From positions 1 through 32,621 of IMG/VR virus record IMGVR_UViG_3300015360_000127: 32,621 nucleotides of DNA. One strand, given 5' to 3'. The first letter of the stretch is position 1; each line of letters begins with the position of its first letter. Origin of the DNA: a virus. The position numbers were made by a program, and so were the translations under genes. Of the stretch, positions 1 through 8,500 are shown one piece after another. The notes below the pieces were generated by a model. It was not told the DNA's origin. It worked only from the letters and a program-made list of their open reading frames with translations, and made no database searches.

Positions 1-2
1 AG

Positions 3-170
3 CGCGCATGGCTCGACAGGATGGCGAAGGCAGGATACCGAGCCGAGTGGAGGGACAATTGGCCCGATGCAGCCAGCGTGATCGCCGATTACACCGGTAC
101 AGCACCCCCGCTGAGGCGGTGGGCCGATATAATCCAGAACCCGGGAGGGACCACATGCACGCAGTCGTGA
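3..170 (+). CDS. C-terminal part of an unknown protein (5' end outside the window)
   Basis: An open frame enters from the left edge and stops at the TGA at 168-170. The 55 visible residues look like real protein: Trp-rich and balanced in composition, including the stretch AEWRDNWPDAASVIADYTG. The other two frames are poorer: one stops near position 79, the other runs on into the next gene with an Arg-rich, unnatural translation. It overlaps the start of the activator gene by 16 bases, which fits a coupled pair. I do not recognise the family. In Mu the gene before mor is gemA (gp16), but nothing visible here proves that identity. Confidence 0.5.
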   Translation, partial: RAWLDRMAKAGYRAEWRDNWPDAASVIADYTGTAPPLRRWADIIQNPGGTTCTQS

Positions 171-517
171 GGGAGCTTTCTGAGCATCTCGGCCTCGGGG
201 ATGCAATTGCGATCGTCAGAAAATGGGGCGGAAGGAAACTTTACGTCCCCGTGTCGCTCGAATCCGGCCACCCTCTCGCGCTGACGCTCGGGCTGGATAC
301 AGCGCAAAAACTCGTATCGGCATTCGGCGGGCAACATTTGCACCTGCCGATCGAGCGGAACGCCCTGATAGACCTGCGCAACTCGGCGATCGTGCGAGAC
401 GCCATCCCATTGCCGGAGGGGCCTGGAAGGTCAACGGAGCAAATCGGGTTGGACTACGGATTAAGCCGTCAGGCGGTCGAAAGCATCCTGGCGAAGCACC
501 GACGAGCCCCGGAGTGA
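155..517 (+). CDS. Mor/C-family transcription activator (120 aa)
   Basis: This is a DNA-binding activator of the Mor/C family, which in Mu switches on middle or late phage promoters. The N-terminal half (ELSEHLGLGDAIAIVRKWGG, then KLYVPVSLESGHPL) matches the Mor dimerisation domain, and a second copy of the Gly-Gly...hydrophobic-Pro pattern follows (FGGQHLHLPIERNALIDLRN). The C-terminal half ends in a helix-turn-helix (STEQIGLDYGLSRQAVESIL). The ATG at 155 is chosen because GGGAGGGA lies just upstream and the family domain begins there; a longer in-frame ATG at 8 would add 49 unnatural residues overlapping the previous gene. Length is close to Mu Mor (129 aa). Position before lysis and head genes suggests it drives the downstream transcript. 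The GTGA overlap with the next gene implies coupling. Confidence 0.8.
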   Translation: MHAVVRELSEHLGLGDAIAIVRKWGGRKLYVPVSLESGHPLALTLGLDTAQKLVSAFGGQHLHLPIERNALIDLRNSAIVRDAIPLPEGPGRSTEQIGLDYGLSRQAVESILAKHRRAPE

Positions 518-1584
518 ACAACGCCCTCCGGAAGGTCTCCGGAGCGCTGGAGTCCCCGAACGTCCGTGCGTTTTTGCGGATGATTCGGGCCGGAGAGACA
601 TCGCAAACCGACGATGCCTATCGGATGATGTTCGGCGGCGAACTCGTCGCCGACATGACGGATCACCCGCGCCGCGCGATCCGAAAGTCTCTCGGGGGCA
701 AGTTGATCACCAGCACGGCGGCCGGGGCCTACCAGTTCCTCTATCGGACATGGGCCGAATGTGCGTCGGCCCTGGCGCTCCCCGATTTTTCTCCGGCGTC
801 TCAGGACGCATCTGCCGTCTACCTGATCGACCGGAGGGGCGCACTACCAGACGTGCTGGCCGGCAAACCGGTCGACGCTATCCGGAAGTGCGCCCGCGAA
901 TGGGCGAGCCTGCCGGGATCACCATACGGTCAGCCGGTAAAAACGATGGCGCAGGCACTTGCGGTATATGCCGAGTACGGGGGCGCCTATAGTGCCGGCA
1001 CCATCGCCCAGCCGGGCGCACAGATCCACGCGGAGAAAACAACAATGCCACTGCCAGCGTTTGCCCTCGCCCTACTCCCGGCACTGTTCGACGCCGTGCC
1101 GAAACTGGTAAAGCGGTTCGGCGACGGGTCGTCAGTGCCGGAGCGCAACGTCGCAGCGATCGAGGCGGCGATCGCCGTAGCAAAAGACGCGATCGGGGCT
1201 AAAACCGAGCAGGAACTGGCCGACGCGCTGCGAAACGAGCCGGTATCGGCGCAGGCCGTGCGGATCGCCATTGAGGAAAACTGGGGCCAAATCAATGATG
1301 TTGGAGGCGGTATCGAGGCTGCGCGCGAAGCAAATGCGGCGCAGGCCACCACGGACCCGCGCCGGAATCTGGCCCTGTGGGTTACGACGGCCATCCTGCC
1401 ACTGGTCTATCTCACCGTGTACGCCGTCCTATTCCGCGAGGGGTGGTCGAGCGAGGTACGGGCTATGGTTGTAGCCGCCATCGTCTCCGGTCTCCTCAGC
1501 TCCATGACCGGCTACTGGCTGGGCACCTCGTTTTCGTCAGCCAAAAAAGACGACCGCGCACACGAAAGGGCGACCCATGAGTGA
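514..1584 (+). CDS. Endolysin (lambda R-like, GH104) fused in frame to a 3TM-type holin (356 aa)
   Basis: Residues 14-165 match lambda endolysin R, a lytic transglycosylase that cleaves the peptidoglycan glycan strand. Visible matches include AFLRMIRAGETS, with Glu28 at the catalytic position, then MFGGEL, DHPRR, STAAGAYQFL, DFSPASQDA and REWASLPGSPYGQ. After about residue 177 the frame continues without a stop into a holin-like part: a hydrophobic stretch near 179-197, a helical soluble linker, and two strong membrane segments near 286-307 and 317-336, ending in a charged tail. This resembles the GTA-type 3TM holin family, normally a separate gene. The GTG at 514 overlaps the activator stop (GTGA); longer in-frame starts give Arg-rich sequence overlapping the activator. 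Whether the cell makes a fusion, a separate holin from an internal start, or both is open. Confidence 0.82.
   Translation: MNNALRKVSGALESPNVRAFLRMIRAGETSQTDDAYRMMFGGELVADMTDHPRRAIRKSLGGKLITSTAAGAYQFLYRTWAECASALALPDFSPASQDASAVYLIDRRGALPDVLAGKPVDAIRKCAREWASLPGSPYGQPVKTMAQALAVYAEYGGAYSAGTIAQPGAQIHAEKTTMPLPAFALALLPALFDAVPKLVKRFGDGSSVPERNVAAIEAAIAVAKDAIGAKTEQELADALRNEPVSAQAVRIAIEENWGQINDVGGGIEAAREANAAQATTDPRRNLALWVTTAILPLVYLTVYAVLFREGWSSEVRAMVVAAIVSGLLSSMTGYWLGTSFSSAKKDDRAHERATHE
1045..1584 (+). CDS. Possible separately translated holin, nested in the endolysin frame (179 aa)
   Basis: An ATG at 1045 in the frame of the endolysin is preceded by GGAGA (1032-1036) with an 8-base gap, a good ribosome binding site. 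Translation from it gives a protein beginning MPLPAFALALLPALFDAVPK, with three hydrophobic segments and the size expected of a stand-alone GTA-type 3TM holin. Holins form the membrane lesion that lets endolysin reach the wall, and they normally need to act without an attached enzyme, so an internal start makes functional sense. No stop codon separates it from the endolysin. It is followed by a second small membrane protein whose ATG overlaps this stop. Confidence 0.5.
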   Translation: MPLPAFALALLPALFDAVPKLVKRFGDGSSVPERNVAAIEAAIAVAKDAIGAKTEQELADALRNEPVSAQAVRIAIEENWGQINDVGGGIEAAREANAAQATTDPRRNLALWVTTAILPLVYLTVYAVLFREGWSSEVRAMVVAAIVSGLLSSMTGYWLGTSFSSAKKDDRAHERATHE

Positions 1585-1867
1585 TCCAATCGACCGCGGG
1601 CCAAAACCCGGGGAACGCAGCACCCGCGGTGTATTCGTCGACGAGTTTGGGGCGCCGCGCCGCGATCGTCGGCGCCAAGTGCAGCTAAGCGATGAGCAGG
1701 TCGCACAGATTGCCACCGCCGCAGCGAGACAGGCTGTGCAGCTAATGGTCTCCGACGGATACCGGGCGGTCGGTAAAAACGTGGTGGAAAAAGGCTTGTG
1801 GATTATCGGCGTTATCGTGCTGGGCCTGTTCTCGCTGGCCGTCGGCAAGGGTTGGATCAAGTTTTGA
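1577..1867 (+). CDS. Small membrane protein of the lysis cassette (96 aa)
   Basis: The ATG at 1577 overlaps the end of the holin frame by 8 bases, so translation is probably coupled. Residues 1-70 are polar and charged (RRDRRRQVQLSDEQVAQIAT); one hydrophobic segment follows near residues 73-92 (LWIIGVIVLGLFSLAVG), then a short basic end. This is a tail-anchored layout with a soluble N-terminus. Placement beside endolysin and holin suggests a role in lysis, such as an antiholin or a second holin, but the sequence does not show which. No spanin pair (lipoprotein plus inner-membrane partner) is visible in the cassette. Confidence 0.7.
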   Translation: MSDPIDRGPKPGERSTRGVFVDEFGAPRRDRRRQVQLSDEQVAQIATAAARQAVQLMVSDGYRAVGKNVVEKGLWIIGVIVLGLFSLAVGKGWIKF

Positions 1868-1889
1868 TTAACCACGACCGGAGGGATAC

Positions 1890-2366
1890 ATGGCCCGTCT
1901 AGACGACCGAGTCAGGCTGTTTGTCGTGCAGTCTCTGGCGTGCTACGACACACCTTCACAAGTGGCAGCAGCCGTCAAGGAAGAATTTTCCCTCGATCTA
2001 TCCAGACAGCAGGCGGCGGCATACGATCCAACGAAGGTCTCGGGAGAGAGCCTATCGACAAAATGGCGAGCTATTTTTGCTGCCACCCGAGCTAAATTTT
2101 TGGTGGACTCCGGGACGATCCCTGTCGCGCAACAGACCTACCGACTGAGGACGTTGCAGCGGCTAGTGGACGGGGCGGTCTCGAAGGGCAACGCGCCTCT
2201 GGCGGCCCAGTTGCTGGAGCAAGCCGCAAAAGAGGTCGGGGGCGCGTTCACCAACCGCCGCGAGCATTCTGGCCCGGGCGGGGGGCCAATCGAATCCAAA
2301 TCGACAACGGCGGTGCACGGAATGACGGATGCAGAGCTCGAACGTATCGCGGCCAGCGGCAGCTAG
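1890..2366 (+). CDS. Small terminase subunit, DUF2280 family (158 aa)
   Basis: This is the DNA-recognition subunit of the packaging motor. The sequence follows the DUF2280 pattern of Mu-like phages: an N-terminal helix-turn-helix (LACYDTPSQVAAAVKEEF, then LSRQQAAAYDPTK), a middle segment with LSTKWRAIFAATRAKFL, and a helical oligomerisation part with RLRTLQRLVDGA and AAQLLEQAAKEVGGAFTNRRE. The ATG at 1890 has GGAGGG eight bases upstream. It lies directly before the large terminase and its last 38 bases overlap that gene in another frame, so the two are probably co-translated. The C-terminal 35 residues are Gly/Ser-rich and may contact the large subunit. Confidence 0.88.
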   Translation: MARLDDRVRLFVVQSLACYDTPSQVAAAVKEEFSLDLSRQQAAAYDPTKVSGESLSTKWRAIFAATRAKFLVDSGTIPVAQQTYRLRTLQRLVDGAVSKGNAPLAAQLLEQAAKEVGGAFTNRREHSGPGGGPIESKSTTAVHGMTDAELERIAASGS

Positions 2367-3903
2367 AGAACTCATCCGGAGGCGCCGCGGTAGAGAGTCC
2401 CTTGTCGGGTACGCGCAATCGATCGACATCCCGGGCAAACCGCTCGACGACGACCCGGACGCGTGGCTGTTTCATCCGGTCGAGACGAGTCTCGCCGCAC
2501 ATCATGCGCTTTTGCTCAACGCCGTTCAGCGGACGGCCGCGCGGCGATATGGCCGGCTGATGGTGTTTATGCCTCCCGGGAGTGCGAAATCCACGTACCT
2601 GACGGTAGTCTCTCCGTCGTGGCTCATGGGTCGACAACCGGATATGCGCGTGATCCTGGCGAGTTACGGCAGCGATCTGGCGCGACGGCTCGGACGCCGG
2701 GCACGTCAGGTCGTCAGGTCTCCGGGGTTCGCGGCGCTGTTCGGCTGCCCGCTCTCGACGAGCACTAACGCGGCCGACGAATGGGCGCTCACGAACGGAT
2801 CAGAATACTTGGCCGGGGGCATACTCTCTGGCATCACCGGCAATAGAGCGCACGGGCTGTTTATCGACGACCCGATCAAAGGCCGCGAGCAGGCGGATTC
2901 TAAGACCATCCGCGACAAGACGTGGGAGGCCTACAATGACGACCTCACGACCCGCCTAATCCCCGGTGGATTTATTTGTCTGGTCCAAACCCGATGGCAT
3001 GAGGACGACCTAGCGGGCAGGCTTCTCCCGGCCAACTACAGCGGGGAAAGCGGCGTTATCCGGTGCAAGGACGGGAGGGATTGGGAGGTCATTAACCTGC
3101 CGGCGCAGTGCGAACGCGGGGACGACCCTCTCGGTCGCCCGATAGGCGAAATGCTGTGGCGCGAATGGTTCGACGAGGAGCACTGGGCGCCGTTCAGGAA
3201 GCAATCGCGCACATGGGCCGCGCTGTTCCAGCAGCGGCCGCGGCCGGACGAGGGAGTCATCTTTAAGGATGCGTGGTGCGGGGTTAGGTATAACGTCATC
3301 CCGGACGGCGCCCGCGTCTCGGTGCACTCATGGGACACGGCGCAAAAAGAAAAGCAGATCAACGATCCATCGGTCGGGGCAATGTTCCAGTTTGGCCGCG
3401 GTAACCCTGGCTATTTTTTGCGGGAAGTCTATCGGGATAGGGTCGACTATCCTACTCTCCGTAGGAAGGTCATCGCCTACGCGGAGCGGGACCGACCGAT
3501 CGCCATCCTGATCGAGGACAAATCCAGCGGGCAGTCGCTGATCCAGGAGCTGCGGAGCACTACCAGCCTGCCGGTCATCGCTATCGAGCCTAAAGGCGAT
3601 AAGGTTTTCCGGGCGATGGAGGTCTCGTCGATGGTCGAGGCGGGACTTTTGCACCTGCCCGCCGTCGCGGACTGGCTCGTGGATTTCGAGGGGGAATTTT
3701 TCGGGTTTCCGCTGGCGACGCACGACGACCAAGTAGACAGTGTGACTCAGTTTCTGCGCTGGGCACGTTCGTTCTCGACCAAAATCGACTTTGCCGGCGC
3801 CGGAATGCCTAGGGTAACGGCCGAGCTGCTGCAAGCGGTGCGCGAAACGGACTCCGGAGGCTGGGGGTCGGTCGGTCGGGGCTCGGATACTGCCGGGTTC
3901 TAA
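2329..3903 (+). CDS. Large terminase subunit, ATPase-nuclease (524 aa)
   Basis: This protein pumps DNA into the prohead and cuts it. The N-terminal ATPase has a Walker A (MPPGSAKSTY, residues 81-90), a Walker B (GLFIDDPIKGRE, 176-187) and a coupling-motif region (CLVQTRWHEDD, 217-227). The C-terminal RNase H-fold nuclease has its three acidic sites at SVHSWDTA (Asp336), ILIEDKSSG (Glu396/Asp397) and THDDQVDSV (Asp466/Asp467), so both activities look intact. The family is the gp17/terminase_6 type found with Mu-like heads. The ATG at 2329 is the only plausible start; it lies inside the small terminase gene. Its ribosome binding site is weak, consistent with translational coupling. The start is the least certain part of the call. 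Confidence 0.95.
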   Translation: MQSSNVSRPAAARELIRRRRGRESLVGYAQSIDIPGKPLDDDPDAWLFHPVETSLAAHHALLLNAVQRTAARRYGRLMVFMPPGSAKSTYLTVVSPSWLMGRQPDMRVILASYGSDLARRLGRRARQVVRSPGFAALFGCPLSTSTNAADEWALTNGSEYLAGGILSGITGNRAHGLFIDDPIKGREQADSKTIRDKTWEAYNDDLTTRLIPGGFICLVQTRWHEDDLAGRLLPANYSGESGVIRCKDGRDWEVINLPAQCERGDDPLGRPIGEMLWREWFDEEHWAPFRKQSRTWAALFQQRPRPDEGVIFKDAWCGVRYNVIPDGARVSVHSWDTAQKEKQINDPSVGAMFQFGRGNPGYFLREVYRDRVDYPTLRRKVIAYAERDRPIAILIEDKSSGQSLIQELRSTTSLPVIAIEPKGDKVFRAMEVSSMVEAGLLHLPAVADWLVDFEGEFFGFPLATHDDQVDSVTQFLRWARSFSTKIDFAGAGMPRVTAELLQAVRETDSGGWGSVGRGSDTAGF

Positions 3904-3956
3904 CCGGGCGCAGGCCGGGATAAATGGTGGTATGGGTTAACCGAACAGGGTGGGAC

Positions 3957-5522
3957 ATGGCAGACGCTCCGATGAAACCGCAGCAGCCGATAGCGGAAGA
4001 GATCGCACCCCCGGAAGACCCGTGGAGTCCGAAGCGCATCGCGCACACGGCAAGCAAATTCACATCGATCCTCCAGCCGACCGACTCGATCCTGGCGGCG
4101 AAGGGCGGTGCGGAAAATCTTGCGATCTACCGCGAGCTTCTCCGGGACGATCAAGTCGCGTCCGTGTGGGCGCAGCGTCGGCTGGCGCTCACTCGCTGCG
4201 AGACCGTCGTAGAGCCGGGCGGGGATGACGCAGCATCGCAGGCCGCAGCAGCCGAGCTACAGGCCGAGCTGGATGACCTGAACTGGGACGATGTTACGGA
4301 CAAAGCGCTCTACTCGGTTTTCTACGGGTGGGGCGTCGCCGAAATCATGTGGAAGCCGGACGCTGGGCGTGTGCGGTTTGATCGCATCATCGTCCGCGAC
4401 CGGGCGCGGTTCCGGTTTGACCGAGACGGGTCGTTGTACCTGTGGGAGCGCGGGTGGCGTTTGATGCCGGAGCGCAAATTCTGGACGGTGCGCGCCGGTG
4501 GCGACAACCACGACGAACTCTATGGGCTCGGGCTCGCACATTCCCTCTATTGGCCCGTGTTTTTTAAGCGATCGGATGTCAAGTTTTGGTTGATTTTTCT
4601 CGAAAAATTCGGCATGCCCACTGCCGTTGCCAAACTGCCGCTCGGGAAAATGGCAGAGGCAGTAGAGGTCCAAAAGGCGACCGCGATGCTCCGCCAGATC
4701 GCTACGGACGCAGGGGTTGTGATCCCCGATGATGTCGTCGTGGAGCTCCTCGAAGCCGCCCGGTCCGGAGCGGCCGACTATGGGGCGATGCTCTCGTCGA
4801 TGGATGCAGCCATCTCCAAAATCGTCGTCGGGCAGACCATGACGACCGACAATGGATCAAGTCTGTCTCAGGGGCAGGTGCACGAGCGGGTCGCGCAAAA
4901 AATAGTCGAGGCGGACTCTGACCTGCTGTGCGGGTCGTTTAACGTCGGGCCGGTGCGATGGTGGCTTGAATACAATGCCCTCGCATTCCCGGGCGCCAAA
5001 CCGCCCCGCGTATACCGGTCTACGGCGCCGGAAGCTGACCTCAACGCGCGCGCCGAACGAGACTCAAAAATCATCGCACTGGGGTACGAGCCGGACGAGG
5101 GGTATATCCTCGAAACGTACGGTCCGGGGTGGCGGAAAAAAGAGGCTCAAGCGGCGGGGTTGAACTTGGCTACTGGTCTGCCGAGCCAGACGCCCGGGCA
5201 GGGATCAGGCAATGCGGACCCTGCGCAGTTTGCCGAGGGAGAGCTGGCCTCGCTGCAAGCCCTCAAGGCGGCGAGAAGGGCCGATCAGCAGTCTATTGCC
5301 GACGCTGCCGTCGTGTTCGCAAGTCAATACCAGACCATCGCCGGTCGCAGGGTAGGACAGATCCTGGAGGCAGCTGAGTACGCTGAGGATTATGACGTAT
5401 TCCGCCGCCGCCTAGACGAGATTCTCGCAGAGGTCCCGCCTGCAGAGACAACCGACAAGATCTCGCGCGCGAACGTGTTCGCCCGGCTCATGGGGGCACT
5501 GCGGCACCAGCGGCCGGAGTAG
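3957..5522 (+). CDS. Portal protein, DUF935 / Mu gp29-like (521 aa)
   Basis: The portal forms the dodecameric ring through which DNA enters and leaves the head. The sequence matches DUF935 along its length: an N-terminal segment (PIAEEIAPPEDPWSP), ILQPTDSILAAKGG, a core with LYSVFYGWGVAEIMW and RIIVRDRARFRFD, the conserved FLEKFGMPTAVAKLP region, SKIVVGQTMTTDNGSSLSQG, and a C-terminal helical part. Mu gp29 is of similar length. An upstream in-frame ATG at 3924 would add 11 residues; 3957 is preferred because the natural family start (MADAPMKPQQP) is there and GGGTGGGA precedes it closely, but neither site has ideal spacing. It follows the large terminase after a short gap and is followed four bases later by the MuF gene. 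Confidence 0.93.
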   Translation: MADAPMKPQQPIAEEIAPPEDPWSPKRIAHTASKFTSILQPTDSILAAKGGAENLAIYRELLRDDQVASVWAQRRLALTRCETVVEPGGDDAASQAAAAELQAELDDLNWDDVTDKALYSVFYGWGVAEIMWKPDAGRVRFDRIIVRDRARFRFDRDGSLYLWERGWRLMPERKFWTVRAGGDNHDELYGLGLAHSLYWPVFFKRSDVKFWLIFLEKFGMPTAVAKLPLGKMAEAVEVQKATAMLRQIATDAGVVIPDDVVVELLEAARSGAADYGAMLSSMDAAISKIVVGQTMTTDNGSSLSQGQVHERVAQKIVEADSDLLCGSFNVGPVRWWLEYNALAFPGAKPPRVYRSTAPEADLNARAERDSKIIALGYEPDEGYILETYGPGWRKKEAQAAGLNLATGLPSQTPGQGSGNADPAQFAEGELASLQALKAARRADQQSIADAAVVFASQYQTIAGRRVGQILEAAEYAEDYDVFRRRLDEILAEVPPAETTDKISRANVFARLMGALRHQRPE

Positions 5523-5526
5523 TCGC

Positions 5527-8500
5527 GTGATCACGCTCGACGACATCCTCGATTTTTTCGAGGTCCCGACAGGGGACGCATTCGACGTGGCGCCAGAGAA
5601 GGCAATCGAGTTTTTTGGCGCCAAAGGGCTTCGCCAGACGTTCTCCTATGCCGACATGGTCAAAGGGGCGCACGCTCACTCGTTCACCGTCGCCAAAATG
5701 ATGGATGTAGACATGCTCGGGCAGGTCCGGGCAAGTCTCGACTCGGCGCTAGCTAACGGCACGTCGTTTAAGGAGTGGGAAAAAACCATCACGCCGGTGC
5801 TGCAAGCGGGCGGATGGTGGGGAAAAAAGGAGGTTCTAGACCCGCTTACCGGGAAAATGGTGGTCGCGCAGCTTGGGTCCCCGCGGCGACTGGAGACAAT
5901 TTTCCGCACCAATATGCAGAGCAGTTATGCCGCCGCGGCATGGGTCGAGATCGAAAAGCAAGCGGATGTTGCGCCGTATTTGATGTACGACGCCGTCGAC
6001 GACCTCCGTACGCGACCGTTGCACGCGTCATGGGATCAGCGGGTTTTGCCAGTCGTGTCCGCATGGTGGCGCACGCACTACCCCCCAAACGGCTACAACT
6101 GCCGGTGCGGCGTCATCCAGATGGACGCCGAGCAGGTGGCTGATCTAGGTCTCGGCGTGTCATCCGGCGCTCCTGAGGACGGCACCTACACGTGGACCAA
6201 CCCGCGGACCGGGGTAAAAAGCCAAGTACCGAACGGGCTTGACCCGGGGTTTGACTCGAACCCCGGCATCCCGTACGGGCAGACGGTAAACAAACTCCTT
6301 GACGAAAAGGTCCAAGCGATCGGGGCCGCAGATAGGCCAGCAGCCGCAGCGGCGATTAAACAGGCCCGGTCCGCGAATGAGGAGATAGCCGGCGCGGGTG
6401 GGGGTGCCGGGGGTGAACTGGCACAGGCCGCCATCGAGCGCGCCCTGCTGATCGCGGAAGAGAAGTCGGCGCAACTGGTTGCGCAACAGCAGATCGACCT
6501 AATCGCAGCCGGGAAGGGAACCGCGGGCGCTGGCGCAGCGTACAAGATCAAGGCGCTTAAGGCCCTTATAAGCACGGATAGCTGGCCGGGCGATTCTCCG
6601 ATTGCGCAGCTCGGCAAAGTCCTCGCACTCGCTGGCGACTACAAGCTGGCTAGCGAGACTGCCTCGAAAGTGGCCGGTTATAAAAAAGCCATTCTGGCCG
6701 GCAAAATCCCGCCACCCGCAGCATCGAAAGCCTTCAGTTCGCTGGCGCCGGCTGGGCAGGCTGATGTTATTAAGCAAATCGCCGATGCGCAGGCAAAAAG
6801 CGCCGCCCAAAAGGCCGCATTGGCCGCGCAGCCCGATGCCCCATCCGCCGTAAAGGCGGGGCCGGCAGAGCCGAATCCGGCGACCATGACAATGATCGGC
6901 CCCAAAACCAAAGGGGCCGCCCCTGGCGCGATCTACTTGGACACGGACACTGGCACCAAATGGATGGTCAAGTTTTACCCGAGCGTTGATGGGGCGCGCA
7001 ACGAAAGCCTAGCGGCGAAGCTCTACAACCTCGCAGGCGTCGAGGCTCCGGAATTGCACGCCACTGAAATCGCGGGTAGGCCGGCGCTCGCCAGCCGGAT
7101 TATCGACGGCATCCAGGAAGTCGACGCCAAAACACTCGCGCGCACAGCTAGCGTGCAGGAGGGGTTTGTCGTTGACGCGTGGCTGTCCAATTGGGACGTT
7201 GCCGGGCGTGTGTACGACAATACGGTACTAATCGGAGGGCGATCCATCCGCATCGATGTCGGCGGGGCTTTGCGTTACAGCGGGGTCGGCGATCAGAAAG
7301 GCAAGGCGTTCGGCGACATCGTCGGCGAGATAGACAGTATGCGGGATGCCAGCCTAAACCGGCAAAGCGCTGCCGTATTCGGCGGGGTCACTCAGGCACA
7401 GATGGAGATCGGCGCCGTGCGGGTACTGCGCACGCGGGACGATGACATCCGGGCACTTGTCGACCGCTACGGACCGACGAATCCGCGTCAGGCGCGCGCG
7501 CTGGCGGATCAACTGATCGAACGGAAAGCTGACATCGCGCGCCGATTCCCGCGTGCTGCCGCGGTCGCCATGCGCGCGGACGAAATAGCGGACGCAGCCC
7601 CCCCGTCGCATCCGCGCGTCACGGCTACCGAGCAGGCGTTTCTGGAGGATTCCCGGATTAACGGCTATGCGTTTGCGACGGACGCAGACCAAATTGAGGA
7701 CAATATGGTCGTCGCGCACGCGTTCCGACGGACGGACGGGACGGAAGCAACCCGTGGATGGTTCAAGTTGTTGCCAAATGCGTCGCAACGGCTGGAGAAA
7801 CGCATTGAGGCGGGCGCAGGGTCTGCGGCATCCGTGTCGGTATTGGACGCCAAGAACCAAGTGCGTGGCACGATTAATGCAATCAACAACCTAGTGGGAA
7901 AGAAGCTCCCGCTGGATGAAAAAATCGTTGCCCAAATAGACAACATGCGCGACGCGCTGGCGTTGATGCAACGGGACCTCACCACGGCTGCCGCCGTTGC
8001 CGCTGATCCAGCAGAGCTCATCAAAAATCGTGACATGTTGCTGTGGTGGGGTGACCAAGTCGGTACCCTGTACGAGGACGCGAAGGCTGGCCGACTAACG
8101 GCACTGGTCCCGAACACATCCCCCGGGGTATTCCCGCAGATGACGGATATTCCGGACTCGATCGGCTACACGCAACCCCCGCTTCCGGGGCTGCCGGGCG
8201 GGCTGGCGTGGAAGAAAGTCGACGAACCACTCATATTCGACACTGCAACGTTCGACCGGAGTTTCTCGGTCGAGGGCGGCGATCAATCGTCCATCAATTT
8301 CGTCCGTCGCCACTACACTGCCGCACTCCCGGACGGGACGGTAGTCACCTACGTCCCGCACGCCGAGAAGAACTACTCGGCGTTACAGGGTCTGGTCAAA
8401 ATCGACGCCCCCGGAAAGGGTAGTGAGTCTACCGCGCGGATATTCTCGGCGATGGACGCTGCCGGGTTGCCGTCGGCACGGGCGACGGCCCTCGACCGAC

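Noticed and set aside
8-154. Longer start for the Mor-like gene from an ATG at 8
   Set aside because: The added residues are unnatural and overlap the natural-looking tail of the previous gene. The ATG at 155 has a strong ribosome binding site.
223-513. Longer start for the endolysin frame from an ATG at 223
   Set aside because: The 97 extra residues are Arg/Pro-rich, have no homology-like pattern and overlap the whole Mor-like gene. The GTG at 514 is where the endolysin family begins.
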